A stretch of 64,000 nt of DNA from CAZSAK01 sp964605155 (lineage in GTDB: Bacteria > Pseudomonadota > Gammaproteobacteria > SZUA-140): assembly GCA_964605155.1 (NCBI GenBank), contig CAZSAK010000001.1, positions 153,973 to 217,972 on the forward strand, given 5' to 3'. The notes beneath the pieces are model-generated. The model did not search any database. It saw nothing but the letters and a program-made list of their open reading frames with translations, and had not been told where the DNA came from. Every line of letters starts with the position of its first letter. Position 1 is the stretch's first letter. The translations under genes and the position numbers were made by a program. Below, one piece after another: positions 1-8,559 of the stretch.

Positions 1-300
1 AATCGTTCCCTCGAAGACTATTTCGGACGTGAGACCGCACGCATGGTGGTGCGCCAGCCCCTCGAATCGACTAGGCAGCTGGACAACCTTGATCTGACGA
101 TTACCGTCAGCGGCGGGGGCGGCAGCGGACAGGCCGGTGCGATCCGCCATGGCATCTCACGCGCCCTGCAGGCCTATGATGAGACCCACAAAGCTGTTCT
201 GCGTAAGGCGGGTTTTCTGACCCGTGATGCGCGCGAGGTTGAACGTAAAAAGGTCGGCCTGCACAAGGCACGCAAGCGCCCGCAATTCTCCAAACGTTAA
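1..300 (+). CDS. rpsI: 30S ribosomal protein S9 (3' part)
   Basis: Component of the small ribosomal subunit. The frame is open from base 1, so the 5' end lies outside the window and about 99 C-terminal residues are visible. The Gly-rich stretch followed by QAGAIRHGISRAL and the basic tail ending KARKRPQFSKR are characteristic of S9; the tail reaches into the ribosomal P site in known structures. rplM (L13) is expected immediately upstream. In relatives this pair often sits close to the argC-erpA-tyrS block that here begins 54 kb downstream. Confidence 0.97.
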   Translation, partial: NRSLEDYFGRETARMVVRQPLESTRQLDNLDLTITVSGGGGSGQAGAIRHGISRALQAYDETHKAVLRKAGFLTRDAREVERKKVGLHKARKRPQFSKR

Positions 301-628
301 TTTCCCGAAGCATTTACAGAGAGTTTAAGCATAATGCTCATCGCCCGCACTGGCGATGAGTATCGCCGTTGTTGCGGCATCTCACCTGCTTCTCCCGGGG
401 TATCCGTTGTGGTATGGAAATCGTGCCCCGGCCCTGGAAGAAGGCGTATTAAGGTTCCTTTAAGCTGATCATCATATCCTGTGCCTGTTAATCTCGCGGC
501 TGGAATGGTTGACGGCAGGACATCGATCGTGACTGACCATGATGGATCTCCCTGATCATTTATTCCTGATTATATCCATAGCAGCGGGATCCATTTTTGC
601 CGTCTGATATCCAGGGGATAAACCGAAC
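301..628. other. Intergenic region after rpsI with a 9-bp hairpin
   Basis: No credible gene. Bases 337-345 (CTCATCGCC) and 352-360 (GGCGATGAG) form a perfect 9-bp stem with a 6-base loop about 37 bases after the rpsI stop. It lacks a T-run, so it is either a weak terminator or an RNA-processing hairpin. The rest shows no clear promoter; one for the following lipoprotein gene must lie between about 450 and 610. Confidence 0.5.
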
Positions 629-631
629 GTG

Positions 632-847
632 ATGATGAGCGTCAAAACAACATTGATTGCTTGTCTGCTGGTGCTGTGCGCCGGTTGCACTGCCGTGAAA
701 CCCTGGGAACGCGGGATGCTCGCAGAGCGCAAGATGCAACTGATTCCCAGCCCGCTGCAGAATTCCCTCGATGAGCACACCTATTTCAGCAAGGAGGCGG
801 CCTTCGGCGGCCAGGGAGTCGGTGGCGGAGGCTGTGGCTGCAATTGA
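632..847 (+). CDS. DUF4266 small lipoprotein
   Basis: About 71 residues: a hydrophobic signal segment ending in a lipobox (LVLCAGC, Cys about residue 19), then a short mature part ending in a Gly-rich stretch with the terminal CGCN. This matches the DUF4266 family, small lipoproteins normally encoded directly before a DUF3570 protein, as here. Function is unknown; an outer-membrane location is likely. Starts are possible at GTG 629, ATG 632 or ATG 635; AGGGG at 613-617 is the Shine-Dalgarno. The TGA stop overlaps the TTG start of the next gene (TTGA), implying translational coupling. Confidence 0.8.
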   Translation: MMSVKTTLIACLLVLCAGCTAVKPWERGMLAERKMQLIPSPLQNSLDEHTYFSKEAAFGGQGVGGGGCGCN

Positions 848-2151
848 AGGATAAGGGTCACGAATATATCCGCGGCGCGCTGGCGCTGGCAACCTGCGGT
901 CTGCTGGCGCCTGGACCTGCACAGGCCGCGACTGACGCCGATCGCTGGAATGTCGAGAGCGCCGCCCTATTCTACTCGGAAAAGGACCGGGTCGATGTCT
1001 TTGAGCCTGCCTTTTCGGCCAGGAAGGAGATCGGCGACGAGGAATTCGTCACGCTGCGCGGCGTGATCGACAGCATGACCGGCGCCTCACCCAACGGCGC
1101 GACGATCACAGATCAGCCACAGACCTTTACCGGCGCCTCCGGGCGGAACGGTTATTCCGTCGCTGCCAACGAGTTTCCCCTGGTGAGTTTCACCGATACC
1201 CGTATCGCCCTGGGTGTGGACTGGGAAAGACCCGACAGTCGTACAAGCAGGGACATTATCGGCGGCACTGTGTCGGTGGAATCCGACTACTATTCATTCG
1301 GTGGCAGCTACACGCACCTGTGGGATTCCGACGATCGTTTGACCACCTGGACGGCCGGGATAGGCGGCAGCCTCGACATCGTCTCTCCGACCGGTGGGGC
1401 GCCGACGGCACTGCAGCGACTGAGTTCAGTTGCGACGACCTCCGGCAGAGGCGGGGACGATGATGAAGGCGAGGGTGAAGGGGGTGAAGGCGAAGGGCTC
1501 AGCGGTGAAACCAAGCTGACCGCTGACGTGGTGCTGGGCGTGACACGAATATTGAACCCGCGCTCATTAATCCAGTTGAACTATTCATTCAGTCACCGTA
1601 ACGGGTATCTCAATGATCCCTACAAGGTGGTGAGCCTGATCGACCCGGGCGGCGCGACGGCGGACTATATCTATGAATCGCGCCCCGGGGAACGCAACGC
1701 CAATATCCTTTATCTGAAGTGGAACTATCATTTCCCGGAGGATGTATTGCACATCTCGCACCGGTATTTCACGGATGACTGGGGCATCCAATCGGATACT
1801 ACCGATGTAACCTACCGGCTCGAGGCCGGTCACGGCTTTTTTATCGAGCCCTATGGCCGTTATTACACCCAGACCGCCGCGGATTTTTATCGCCACAGCC
1901 TGCCGGATTTCGAACCGTTACCGTCTCATGTCAGCGCGGACTATCGCCTGGCCAGGATGGAAAGCCGGACATCCGGTATACGCATGGGCAGGGCGCTGGA
2001 CGAAGACAGTGAATGGAGCCTGAAGTTCGAGTATATGAAACAGACGGGCGAGAGTCATCCTGCCGATGCCATCGGGATCCAGCAGAATTTCGATCTCTAT
2101 CCGGGACTGGAGGCCTATATTGTGCAGCTATACTACTATTCAAAGTACTAG
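844..2151 (+). CDS. DUF3570 outer-membrane beta-barrel protein
   Basis: 435 residues with an N-terminal signal (cleavage near AQAA) and alternating aromatic/polar strands ending in YYYSKY, the pattern of an outer-membrane barrel. It matches the DUF3570 family, which pairs with DUF4266 lipoproteins and in many genomes with thioredoxin-like and ApbE flavinylation proteins, suggesting a redox-linked envelope role; ApbE is not seen here. The start is TTG, overlapping the upstream stop. A low-complexity acidic insert of Gly, Asp and Glu lies near residues 199-217 (bases about 1438-1494), probably a periplasmic or surface loop. The substrate is unknown. Confidence 0.75.
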   Translation: MKDKGHEYIRGALALATCGLLAPGPAQAATDADRWNVESAALFYSEKDRVDVFEPAFSARKEIGDEEFVTLRGVIDSMTGASPNGATITDQPQTFTGASGRNGYSVAANEFPLVSFTDTRIALGVDWERPDSRTSRDIIGGTVSVESDYYSFGGSYTHLWDSDDRLTTWTAGIGGSLDIVSPTGGAPTALQRLSSVATTSGRGGDDDEGEGEGGEGEGLSGETKLTADVVLGVTRILNPRSLIQLNYSFSHRNGYLNDPYKVVSLIDPGGATADYIYESRPGERNANILYLKWNYHFPEDVLHISHRYFTDDWGIQSDTTDVTYRLEAGHGFFIEPYGRYYTQTAADFYRHSLPDFEPLPSHVSADYRLARMESRTSGIRMGRALDEDSEWSLKFEYMKQTGESHPADAIGIQQNFDLYPGLEAYIVQLYYYSKY

Positions 2152-2311
2152 CAGGGCATCGCTAAAGGATCGAGTCGCAACAGAGTTGTGACGAGGGATC
2201 TATTCCGGTTGTATTGTCAAATATATCCTCCCGGATTAATCAGGAAATACCCGTCGTCAAAAAACGGTCATTTTTTATTGATCGAGCGGGGACGATTCCA
2301 GATTTGTTATC

Positions 2312-2340
2312 AAAAGCCCCGCAAGACTTGCGGGGCTTTT
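2312..2340. terminator. Bidirectional intrinsic terminator
   Basis: GC-rich inverted repeat (AAAAGCCCCGCAAG and its partner CTTGCGGGGCTTTT) with A-run and T-run on opposite sides. It can end the tRNA-Gln transcript on the minus strand, 8 bases past its CCA end, and any plus-strand transcript arriving from the DUF3570 gene. Confidence 0.85.
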
Positions 2341-2348
2341 TGAAAAAA

Positions 2349-2422
2349 TGGCTGGGGGACGAGGATTCGAACCTCGGCTGGCGGAGTCAGAGTCCGCTGT
2401 CCTACCACTAGACGATCCCCCA
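2349..2422 (-). tRNA. tRNA-Gln (anticodon CTG)
   Basis: On the minus strand a 74-base cloverleaf with encoded CCA. The acceptor stem TGGGGGA pairs with TCCCCCA. The D-arm contains TAGTGGTAGGAC. The anticodon stem GCGGA/TCCGC encloses loop CTCTGAC (anticodon CTG, reading CAG). The T-arm is GAGGTTCGAATCCTC. The start and identity elements resemble enterobacterial tRNA-Gln. It is encoded alone, against its neighbours, and ends at the adjacent terminator. Confidence 0.96.
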
Positions 2423-2657
2423 ATTGTGATACCCCGGTTGTGATATCAGTCGCGATATCTGTGGAGATACACAGGATGACTGTCAAAAGATATATAGATT
2501 CAGCCAAAAGATCAAAGTCACTTAATTATAAATCCCCAGCTCGATACCCACTACTCGATATACTTTACAGGCCCTACGGAATATTGACGGATGTCACATA
2601 TTAATGTTGTAAAAATACAACATTCACGTAATTTATAGATTTTTGTGCATTAATCTG

Positions 2658-2720
2658 TTGCATTTCTGATAAATTCGAGTATAAATATGCCCTGTTAATT
2701 AACAGTAGTTAACGGTTAAC
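2658..2720 (+). promoter_or_regulatory. Porin promoter with TTAAC repeats
   Basis: TTGCAT at 2658-2663 and TATAAA at 2680-2685 are separated by 16 bases. Directly downstream lie a perfect 12-base palindrome TGTTAATTAACA (2693-2704) and a direct repeat of GTTAAC (2708-2713 and 2715-2720), covering the likely transcription start. The arrangement looks like an operator for a repressor; the regulator is not identifiable from sequence. Confidence 0.45.
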
Positions 2721-2742
2721 TTATTTTCGAAATGGGAGAACT

Positions 2743-3753
2743 ATGATGAATAAGAAATTGATAGCAGTTGCAATCGCAGGCGCATTTGCCGGCGCCTCAC
2801 CGGCCGTGATGGCGGGCGCGATGAATGTTGGCGTCAGTGGTTACATTGACGGTATCTTTACTCTGCAGAATGAGGCCGCTGACGATTCAACTGTCGATGC
2901 AAGTGGCAGCACGGCCAATGGCGCACAACAGAAGTTCAGCATGGACGGCGAGTTGGATTTTACCGCCAGCCAGGGTAACGTGATGACTAGGGTCGACCTG
3001 GATGTCAATAACACCGATGGCACCTTCGACAGTGGCGAGATCGAGCAGGCCTATGCCGCGTGGATGGCCAACGATGCCCTGACGGTAAAGCTCGGTCAGA
3101 TGAATTCCGGGATCGGCTTCGAAGAGGAAGACACCCCGAACATCTACTCGGTGACCCATGGCCAGCTCTATGACATCATTAACGGCCAGACCGAGCTGAG
3201 AGGCAATAATGTCAATGGTGTGGTGCTGGCATTCAATGCAGGACCTGCAGCCATTAATGTCGGCCTGTTGGATGAACTGGGCAGAAACGCCGAGGCCAAT
3301 TCTTTCCTGTTGCAGGCCAGTGGTTCGCCGATGGACGGCCTGAACCTGGAGGCCAGCTTTGTCACCCAGGAAGACTATGATGCGGCCTTTAATCCTACTT
3401 CCGTAGGTAATGTCTTCGATATCAATGGTACCTTCGGCATGGACAACTGGTTTGTCGGTGCAGATATCATGGACGGAGCTGACGATGGCGATGGTCTGAT
3501 GGATAACGCATACGGCATCTTCGGTAACATGGACTTCGGCGCCTTTAGTGCGTTTCTACGCTATGACACAGTAACGTATAATGATGTCGGTTCAACAAGT
3601 GTGGACGACACTACATCGACGACACTTGCCGGTACCTGGTCAGCGAACGATAATCTGGACATGTTGGTCGAGTTCAGGAGTGATGACAACGGTACCGATA
3701 CCTTCAATTCGGTATTACTGGAAGCCGTTGCGACCCTCGGGGACTTCAACTAA
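2743..3753 (+). CDS. Outer-membrane porin-like protein
   Basis: 336 residues with a classical signal peptide (positive start, Ala-rich core, cleavage near VMAGA). The mature part alternates hydrophobic and Asp/Asn/Gly-rich segments, as in porins with acidic loops. It does not end in Phe or Trp but in DFN, so the usual beta-signal is shifted by one residue. GGGAGAA precedes ATG 2743; ATG 2746 is also possible. It is monocistronic, between its own promoter and the terminator at 3774. The many Asp residues suggest a cation-selective channel or Ca-binding loops; substrate unknown. Confidence 0.65.
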   Translation: MMNKKLIAVAIAGAFAGASPAVMAGAMNVGVSGYIDGIFTLQNEAADDSTVDASGSTANGAQQKFSMDGELDFTASQGNVMTRVDLDVNNTDGTFDSGEIEQAYAAWMANDALTVKLGQMNSGIGFEEEDTPNIYSVTHGQLYDIINGQTELRGNNVNGVVLAFNAGPAAINVGLLDELGRNAEANSFLLQASGSPMDGLNLEASFVTQEDYDAAFNPTSVGNVFDINGTFGMDNWFVGADIMDGADDGDGLMDNAYGIFGNMDFGAFSAFLRYDTVTYNDVGSTSVDDTTSTTLAGTWSANDNLDMLVEFRSDDNGTDTFNSVLLEAVATLGDFN

Positions 3754-3773
3754 ACGAGTTTAAGCCCTCGACT

Positions 3774-3804
3774 AAAAGCCGGGCCAACTGCCCGGCTTTT
3801 TTTT
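3774..3804 (+). terminator. Intrinsic terminator after porin gene
   Basis: Stem AAAAGCCGGGC / GCCCGGCTTTT with a short loop, followed by eight T. It lies 20 bases after the porin stop. Confidence 0.9.
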
Positions 3805-3959
3805 GCCTGCAATTCGGTAACGTGCATCATAGGATGGATCTATGTACAGGATAGTAAATGGATATTGATAAATAAGCGTGTTCTCTATATCGTCTAGGCC
3901 AGAATTTTTCCTGCTTATTACTAAAGTGATTCAGTGATAACTATATGGAGTATGATGCC

Positions 3960-4988
3960 ATGATGTTGTTTCGCTATTTATTGATATCCAGCTGGGTGCT
4001 TGCGTTTCCGGCAATGGCCATGGAGGCCTTGCCCGACAAGCCGCCGATACCCGATGACAATCCCATGAGTGACCAGAAGGTGGCATTGGGCAAGCAGCTC
4101 TTTTTCGACCCCCGGCTTTCCGTTGACGGCACGATCTCGTGTAATTCCTGCCACAACGTGATGTCGAGCGGTACGGACAATCGATCCGTCTCTGTGGGTG
4201 TGAAAGGCCAGAAGGGTGGCCGTTCTGCCCCCACGGTCTGGAATGCGGCCTTTCTTACTGCCCAGTTCTGGGATGGTCGTGCCGCCACCCTGGAGGACCA
4301 GGCCAAGGGTCCGGTCCTCAACCCTGTCGAGATGGGCATGCCGAATGAAAAGGCGGTCATCGACCGGTTATCCACCATCCCCGGTTATAAGGAACAGTTC
4401 AAGGCGGTGTTCGGCGGCAAAGACCCCCTGACGTATGACAATGTTGCCAAGGCGATCGCCGCCTACGAGCGTACCCTCATTACGCCCGACAGCCCGTTCG
4501 ATCGTTACAAGAGAGGCGACAAGAAGGCACTGTCCGGGGCGGCGGAACGGGGTATGAAACTGGTTGATGAAGTCGGTTGCACAGGATGTCATAACGGCGT
4601 CAATTTTGCCGGTCCCTCGCTGCCGATGGGACAGGGCTTTTACCAGAAATTTCCCACCTTCTCCGGGACAGAATACGAGAAGAAATACGACCTGGTTGCG
4701 GACATGGGCCGTTACGAGGTCACAAAGGATGACAGCGACAAGCATATGTGGCGAGTACCCACCTGGCGTAACGTTGCCCTGACCGCACCCTATTTTCACA
4801 ACGGTTCGGTTGCAACACTTGATGAAGCGGTGCGCGTGATGGCAAAGACGCAGTTGAACAAGACACTGGATGAAGACCAGGTGAATGATATCGTAGCATT
4901 TCTCAACAGTTTGACCGGCGAATTCCCCGAGCAGACAATGCCGAGGTTGCCGGATTACATGAATGCCAGCGTGGTGGATACACACTGA
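3960..4988 (+). CDS. Dihaem cytochrome c peroxidase (CcpA/MauG family)
   Basis: Periplasmic dihaem enzyme that reduces H2O2 to water with electrons from small cytochromes. Residues 1-20 form a signal peptide. Haem motifs are CNSCH (about residue 61) and CTGCH (about 207). The family phrases LGKQLFFDPRLS, SAPTVWNAAF, FWDGRA and the TAPYFHNGS stretch before the C-terminus are all present; length is typical. An in-frame ATG at 3945 exists, but GGAG at 3947-3950 is correctly spaced only for ATG 3960. It has its own terminator. Its presence fits a bacterium with heavy periplasmic cytochrome traffic. Confidence 0.93.
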   Translation: MMLFRYLLISSWVLAFPAMAMEALPDKPPIPDDNPMSDQKVALGKQLFFDPRLSVDGTISCNSCHNVMSSGTDNRSVSVGVKGQKGGRSAPTVWNAAFLTAQFWDGRAATLEDQAKGPVLNPVEMGMPNEKAVIDRLSTIPGYKEQFKAVFGGKDPLTYDNVAKAIAAYERTLITPDSPFDRYKRGDKKALSGAAERGMKLVDEVGCTGCHNGVNFAGPSLPMGQGFYQKFPTFSGTEYEKKYDLVADMGRYEVTKDDSDKHMWRVPTWRNVALTAPYFHNGSVATLDEAVRVMAKTQLNKTLDEDQVNDIVAFLNSLTGEFPEQTMPRLPDYMNASVVDTH

Positions 4989-5023
4989 CGATCGTTGCCG
5001 ATCAGGACTGTGCAATCACACCG

Positions 5024-5056
5024 AGCCGGATGCCTGACAGCATCCGGCTTTGTTTT
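5024..5056 (+). terminator. Intrinsic terminator after peroxidase gene
   Basis: Perfect 10-bp stem (AGCCGGATGC / GCATCCGGCT) with a 6-base loop, followed by TTTGTTTTT. Confidence 0.88.
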
Positions 5057-5142
5057 TGCAACCAGGGCATAATCACAGTAAATTACGGGGCTGATCGTTA
5101 TCGTCAATCTCGTCCGGTTAACCATATGAGCAGGGAGAAGGC

Positions 5143-6201
5143 ATGAATAAAATTATCGGGTCTTGGGCAATCATCAGTCTGCTGTCGTTACCGCAACTAT
5201 CCATGGCCGAGATGGACATTACCGGTATCGCGCATCTGTCGGTTGATGTGACCGATGATGGCAGTAAATCTTCCCCCGGCAATGATCCGGATGGCGTGCA
5301 GGTCGTCAGCCACAAGTCCCGGATTGCCTTCAGTGGTGATGAGGAGCTGGGCCCCGGTCTGGCGTTTATCTGGCAATACGAGGCGGTGTTCAGCGCGGAT
5401 ACGGGTGCTTTCAACGGCAATACCGATGACAATGACAACAGTATCGATACCTGGGACAGCTATATCGGTCTTGATGGCAGCATCGGCAGCTTCAAAGGTG
5501 GCCATATGGCGACACCCTACCGGCAGGCCACCGATCCGCTGGATATCTTCATCGACACCACGGCCGATTTTAATTCCATTTTTGGCGTCAATCCCAACAG
5601 CACCAATAACCATGATCTGCGTGCATCGAATATCTTGACTTATCAATCACCTGATGAGAAAAAGCTGTACGGGTCCATTGCCTATATCGCCGACGAGGAC
5701 CAGGATGGCGTGAATGAACCTGGATTGAGCCTGAGCGTGGTTTTTAATAATCAAGTGCTCTATATGACAGCTGCCTATCAATCATTGAAAAGAGTGGGTG
5801 TGGGTGGCGAAGATGATAAGGCCATCAAGTTTGGAGGTGGCTGGGATTTCGGCCAGGGCACCAAGGTTGGGATTGTATGGGAGTCCCTGGACGCCGGTGG
5901 CACCAATAATGACCGTGACGCCTACCAATTCAATATTTCGCATCTGACGGGGAATAATACCTTCAAGCTTGCCTACACCGTTGCGGATGATGTCGGGGGG
6001 GTGAGTGACAGCGGTGCGTCGAATATCGCCATTGGCCTGTTTCATGCTCTGTCCCGCTCCACCGAATGGTACGGACTTTACACAGTGACGAATAACGATA
6101 CCCTGGTTGGATACGGGCTGGAAACCGTCCCGAATGGTGCCATAGGGGAGAATGTATCGGCCTTTTCATTTGGCCTGAGACATGAATTCAACAACCTCTG
6201 A
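5143..6201 (+). CDS. Gram-negative trimeric-type porin
   Basis: 352 residues. A signal peptide ending near SMAE is followed by the start EMDITGIAHLSVD, resembling general porins of the Porin_4 type. Family-like segments include SHKSRIAFSGDEELGPGLAF and a C-terminal strand FSFGLRHEF, the usual beta-signal of such porins, here extended by three residues (NNL). AGGGAGAAGG precedes ATG 5143. It probably allows diffusion of small solutes. It is not obviously a copy of the porin at 2743: loop content and ends differ. Confidence 0.85.
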   Translation: MNKIIGSWAIISLLSLPQLSMAEMDITGIAHLSVDVTDDGSKSSPGNDPDGVQVVSHKSRIAFSGDEELGPGLAFIWQYEAVFSADTGAFNGNTDDNDNSIDTWDSYIGLDGSIGSFKGGHMATPYRQATDPLDIFIDTTADFNSIFGVNPNSTNNHDLRASNILTYQSPDEKKLYGSIAYIADEDQDGVNEPGLSLSVVFNNQVLYMTAAYQSLKRVGVGGEDDKAIKFGGGWDFGQGTKVGIVWESLDAGGTNNDRDAYQFNISHLTGNNTFKLAYTVADDVGGVSDSGASNIAIGLFHALSRSTEWYGLYTVTNNDTLVGYGLETVPNGAIGENVSAFSFGLRHEFNNL

Positions 6202-6476
6202 TTAAGTGTTGAGGCATGTTTTGCAGATATCGATGCGAACTGATTGTGTCCCTTCGATATATATCGGATTTCTTAACACCGGCAGTGTGATCTTTGCCGG
6301 AGTCCTCGGGAAGCGTGTTGTATAGATAAATCAGTCTAACTCATGTAATGTCAGGCAAATACAGGGGTATACAGCGTGATAGCTAGGATTCATCTGACGA
6401 ATATGCTATCTTATTGCTATTTAAAAAGAAAAGGTGATGGTGTGCCTACACTAGAACACCGAGAGGGGCAGGGTTG

Positions 6477-7313
6477 ATGAAAAGATTTCATCATGAGGTC
6501 AAATCCTGGATCCGCGGCGCAGGATTCCTGTGTATTTTAACGTTTCTGAACCACGCCGCCGTGGCCGGTATTTTTAATACCAAGCATAACCTTGGCAGCA
6601 CCGGTATCAATGCCGCCAGTAATTTCAGCGGTACCAGTGAGATATGCGTGTTCTGCCACACACCTCATGGCGGTGATGCGTCCGCAGCCGTGCCCTTATG
6701 GAACCGTCATCTGGATCCCAATGGTTATCAAACCTATGACCAGCTCGGCACCACCACCCTGGATGCAGCCATCGAACCGGTCGGTTCGGTGTCGATTGCA
6801 TGCCTGTCCTGTCATGACGGGACACAGGCCATGGACTCCGTGATCAACGAACCGGGTTCGGGAACGGATGTACCCGCATTCTCAAACGGTATCTGGAGTG
6901 GCCAGGCGGCGTCAGTTAACGGACGGTTGGGTCCGACCACTGTCATTACCAATATCGGCAAGGACCTGACCAATGACCATCCAATCGGCGTGCAATTCGC
7001 GGGTGGCGGGTATTCAGCGTCAAACCCCGGCGGACCGGGTTCGGATTCCGATTTTCATCAGGCGGATACCAAGTTTCTGGGTACCACCCGGATATGGTGG
7101 GTCAACACCAATACGGAGGGCGCTACCAGCGATTTTGAAAAGACCGATATGAAGCTATATACCCGCATCGGAACAGTCGGGGTGTTTCCGGGAGAGCCAC
7201 AACCGTATGTTGAGTGTGCTTCCTGCCATGACCCTCATGTGGACTACAATCCGACGTTTTTACGCATCGACCCTAGCGGCAGTGCAGTGTGTCTTACCTG
7301 CCACAACAAATAA
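6477..7313 (+). CDS. Tetrahaem cytochrome c, paired-CxxCH family
   Basis: 278 residues with a signal peptide and four haem sites: CVFCH (about residue 57), CLSCH, CASCH and the terminal CLTCH. The order of phrases (FNTKHNL, CVFCHTPHG, PLWNR, CLSCHDGT, LTNDHPIG, ECASCHDPH, CLTCHNK) is that of the doubled-CxxCH cytochromes. The N-terminal 280 residues of the 11-haem protein at 15797 and the 5-haem protein at 51382 share this plan. TTG 6474 precedes ATG 6477; AGGGGCAGGG supports ATG 6477. It is the first gene of a 15-kb same-strand run. A terminal electron carrier or filament subunit is possible but unproven. Confidence 0.9.
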   Translation: MKRFHHEVKSWIRGAGFLCILTFLNHAAVAGIFNTKHNLGSTGINAASNFSGTSEICVFCHTPHGGDASAAVPLWNRHLDPNGYQTYDQLGTTTLDAAIEPVGSVSIACLSCHDGTQAMDSVINEPGSGTDVPAFSNGIWSGQAASVNGRLGPTTVITNIGKDLTNDHPIGVQFAGGGYSASNPGGPGSDSDFHQADTKFLGTTRIWWVNTNTEGATSDFEKTDMKLYTRIGTVGVFPGEPQPYVECASCHDPHVDYNPTFLRIDPSGSAVCLTCHNK

Positions 7314-7482
7314 GCCCAGTACCATCTGTTAACCAGGTCGCAGTGGTTGGTTCGTCAGATTGCCATATGAAGATTGTTGGAACTGACAATCTCCAGGCAC
7401 GGGAAGTGCATATGGTTTTGTATCCGCTATGGCGGCGAAAGGTTCGTCAACGGGGACTGACAGCCGGACACCACATCGCGGC

Positions 7483-8484
7483 ATGAACGGGGGTATAAAC
7501 CGGGCCTTTTTGTTGGTGGTTGTGCTGGCGGCCACGGCATCGGCGGGAGAGATGCAAGGCCATGACGGGATTAGGTGGGAAAAGGCCCAATTACCGGAAT
7601 CGGTATTTGCCATTGTGGGGGATGAGACAATTACTCTGGAACAATATCAAGTCAATCTTCATGCCAGTATCAAGCAACGGTTTTTTCACGGCAATATCCC
7701 ACAGGACAAGCTTGATGCGCTGCGCGGTGAAGTTGCCGGCCAGTTGATTGATCGCGTGCTGTTACGTCGGGAGGCCAAACGCCGCGGGCTCGCACCTGAT
7801 TCTGCATGGGTCAAGCAACGCGAAGATGAGATCTCCCAGCGTTACCGTGCAAGCCCGCAGTGGGAGAAAAATAAACAAGACCTGCTTGCGACCCTGCGCG
7901 CGCAACTGGAGGAAGACAGTTTGATCGACCATCTCGAGTCCCTGGTCAAGGAGCAGGTTCCCGCACCGAGCGATGAAGAGGTGCATCGGTATTACAAAAC
8001 GCACCAGGACAGGTTCACCACACCTGAAAGGATGCGCGTTTCAATCATACTGCTGAAGGTCGAGCCCTGGTCTCCAGATACGGCATGGCAGGCGGCTATT
8101 GATGAGGCGCGGCGGTTGATTGCGCAGTTACGCGATGGCGGCGGGCATGATTTTGCTGAACTGGCACGGTTTCATTCGAGTGATGAATCCGCCGAGGCGG
8201 GCGGTGACCTGGGCTATGTACATAAAGGGATGTTGACTGACGAAGCACAGCAGGTCCTGGATAAAATGCATGTTGGTGATATATCGGAGCCTGTGCAGTT
8301 ATTAAGGGGTATTGCAATCTTCCGTCTGGATGAACGCGACGAGCCTGTCCTGAATTCATTCGAGGACAGTGCAAAACGTGCGCAAGGCTTATTGATCAGG
8401 GAAAGAAAGGAGCAGGTATGGGGGGAATTTCTGGAAGCTTTACGCGCTAACACGCGAATCAGGGTGAATGAATCGATGCTTTGA
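7483..8484 (+). CDS. Periplasmic parvulin-type peptidyl-prolyl isomerase
   Basis: SurA/PrsA-like folding factor, about 333 residues. A signal segment (INRAFLLVVVLAATASAG) is followed by a helical N-terminal chaperone part (residues about 40-180) and one rotamase domain with the typical FAELARFHSSD, AGGDLGYV and VGDISEPV phrases. An upstream in-frame ATG at 7429 would add 18 residues before the signal, so ATG 7483 is preferred. Lying between a tetrahaem cytochrome and an outer-membrane barrel, it probably serves those clients. Parvulins accompany extracellular cytochrome genes in Geobacter, as I recall. Confidence 0.88.
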   Translation: MNGGINRAFLLVVVLAATASAGEMQGHDGIRWEKAQLPESVFAIVGDETITLEQYQVNLHASIKQRFFHGNIPQDKLDALRGEVAGQLIDRVLLRREAKRRGLAPDSAWVKQREDEISQRYRASPQWEKNKQDLLATLRAQLEEDSLIDHLESLVKEQVPAPSDEEVHRYYKTHQDRFTTPERMRVSIILLKVEPWSPDTAWQAAIDEARRLIAQLRDGGGHDFAELARFHSSDESAEAGGDLGYVHKGMLTDEAQQVLDKMHVGDISEPVQLLRGIAIFRLDERDEPVLNSFEDSAKRAQGLLIRERKEQVWGEFLEALRANTRIRVNESML

Positions 8485-8559
8485 GATTCATGCAACCCAT
8501 ATTGGAGGTTGTTCTGATAATAAAATATCGGCCATGCCAAAAGGCTGGAGCGGTTGACA

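Larger units (their letters stand above)
2152..2742. other. Intergenic region around tRNA-Gln
   Basis: Contains the terminator, the tRNA-Gln gene and the AT-rich promoter region of the following porin, each listed separately. Nothing further recognisable was seen in 2152-2311 or 2423-2640. Confidence 0.6.

Noticed and set aside
2214..2411. 65-codon plus-strand ORF before and across tRNA-Gln
   Set aside because: It overlaps the terminator and the tRNA on the opposite strand and has no ribosome site or family resemblance.
4368..5015. 215-codon minus-strand ORF opposite the cytochrome c peroxidase gene
   Set aside because: It is a codon-bias shadow of a well-supported gene and shows no domain or signal.
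6280..6301. CCGGCA/TGCCGG inverted repeat after the second porin gene
   Set aside because: Only 6 bp with a 10-base loop and no T-run; too weak to call a terminator.
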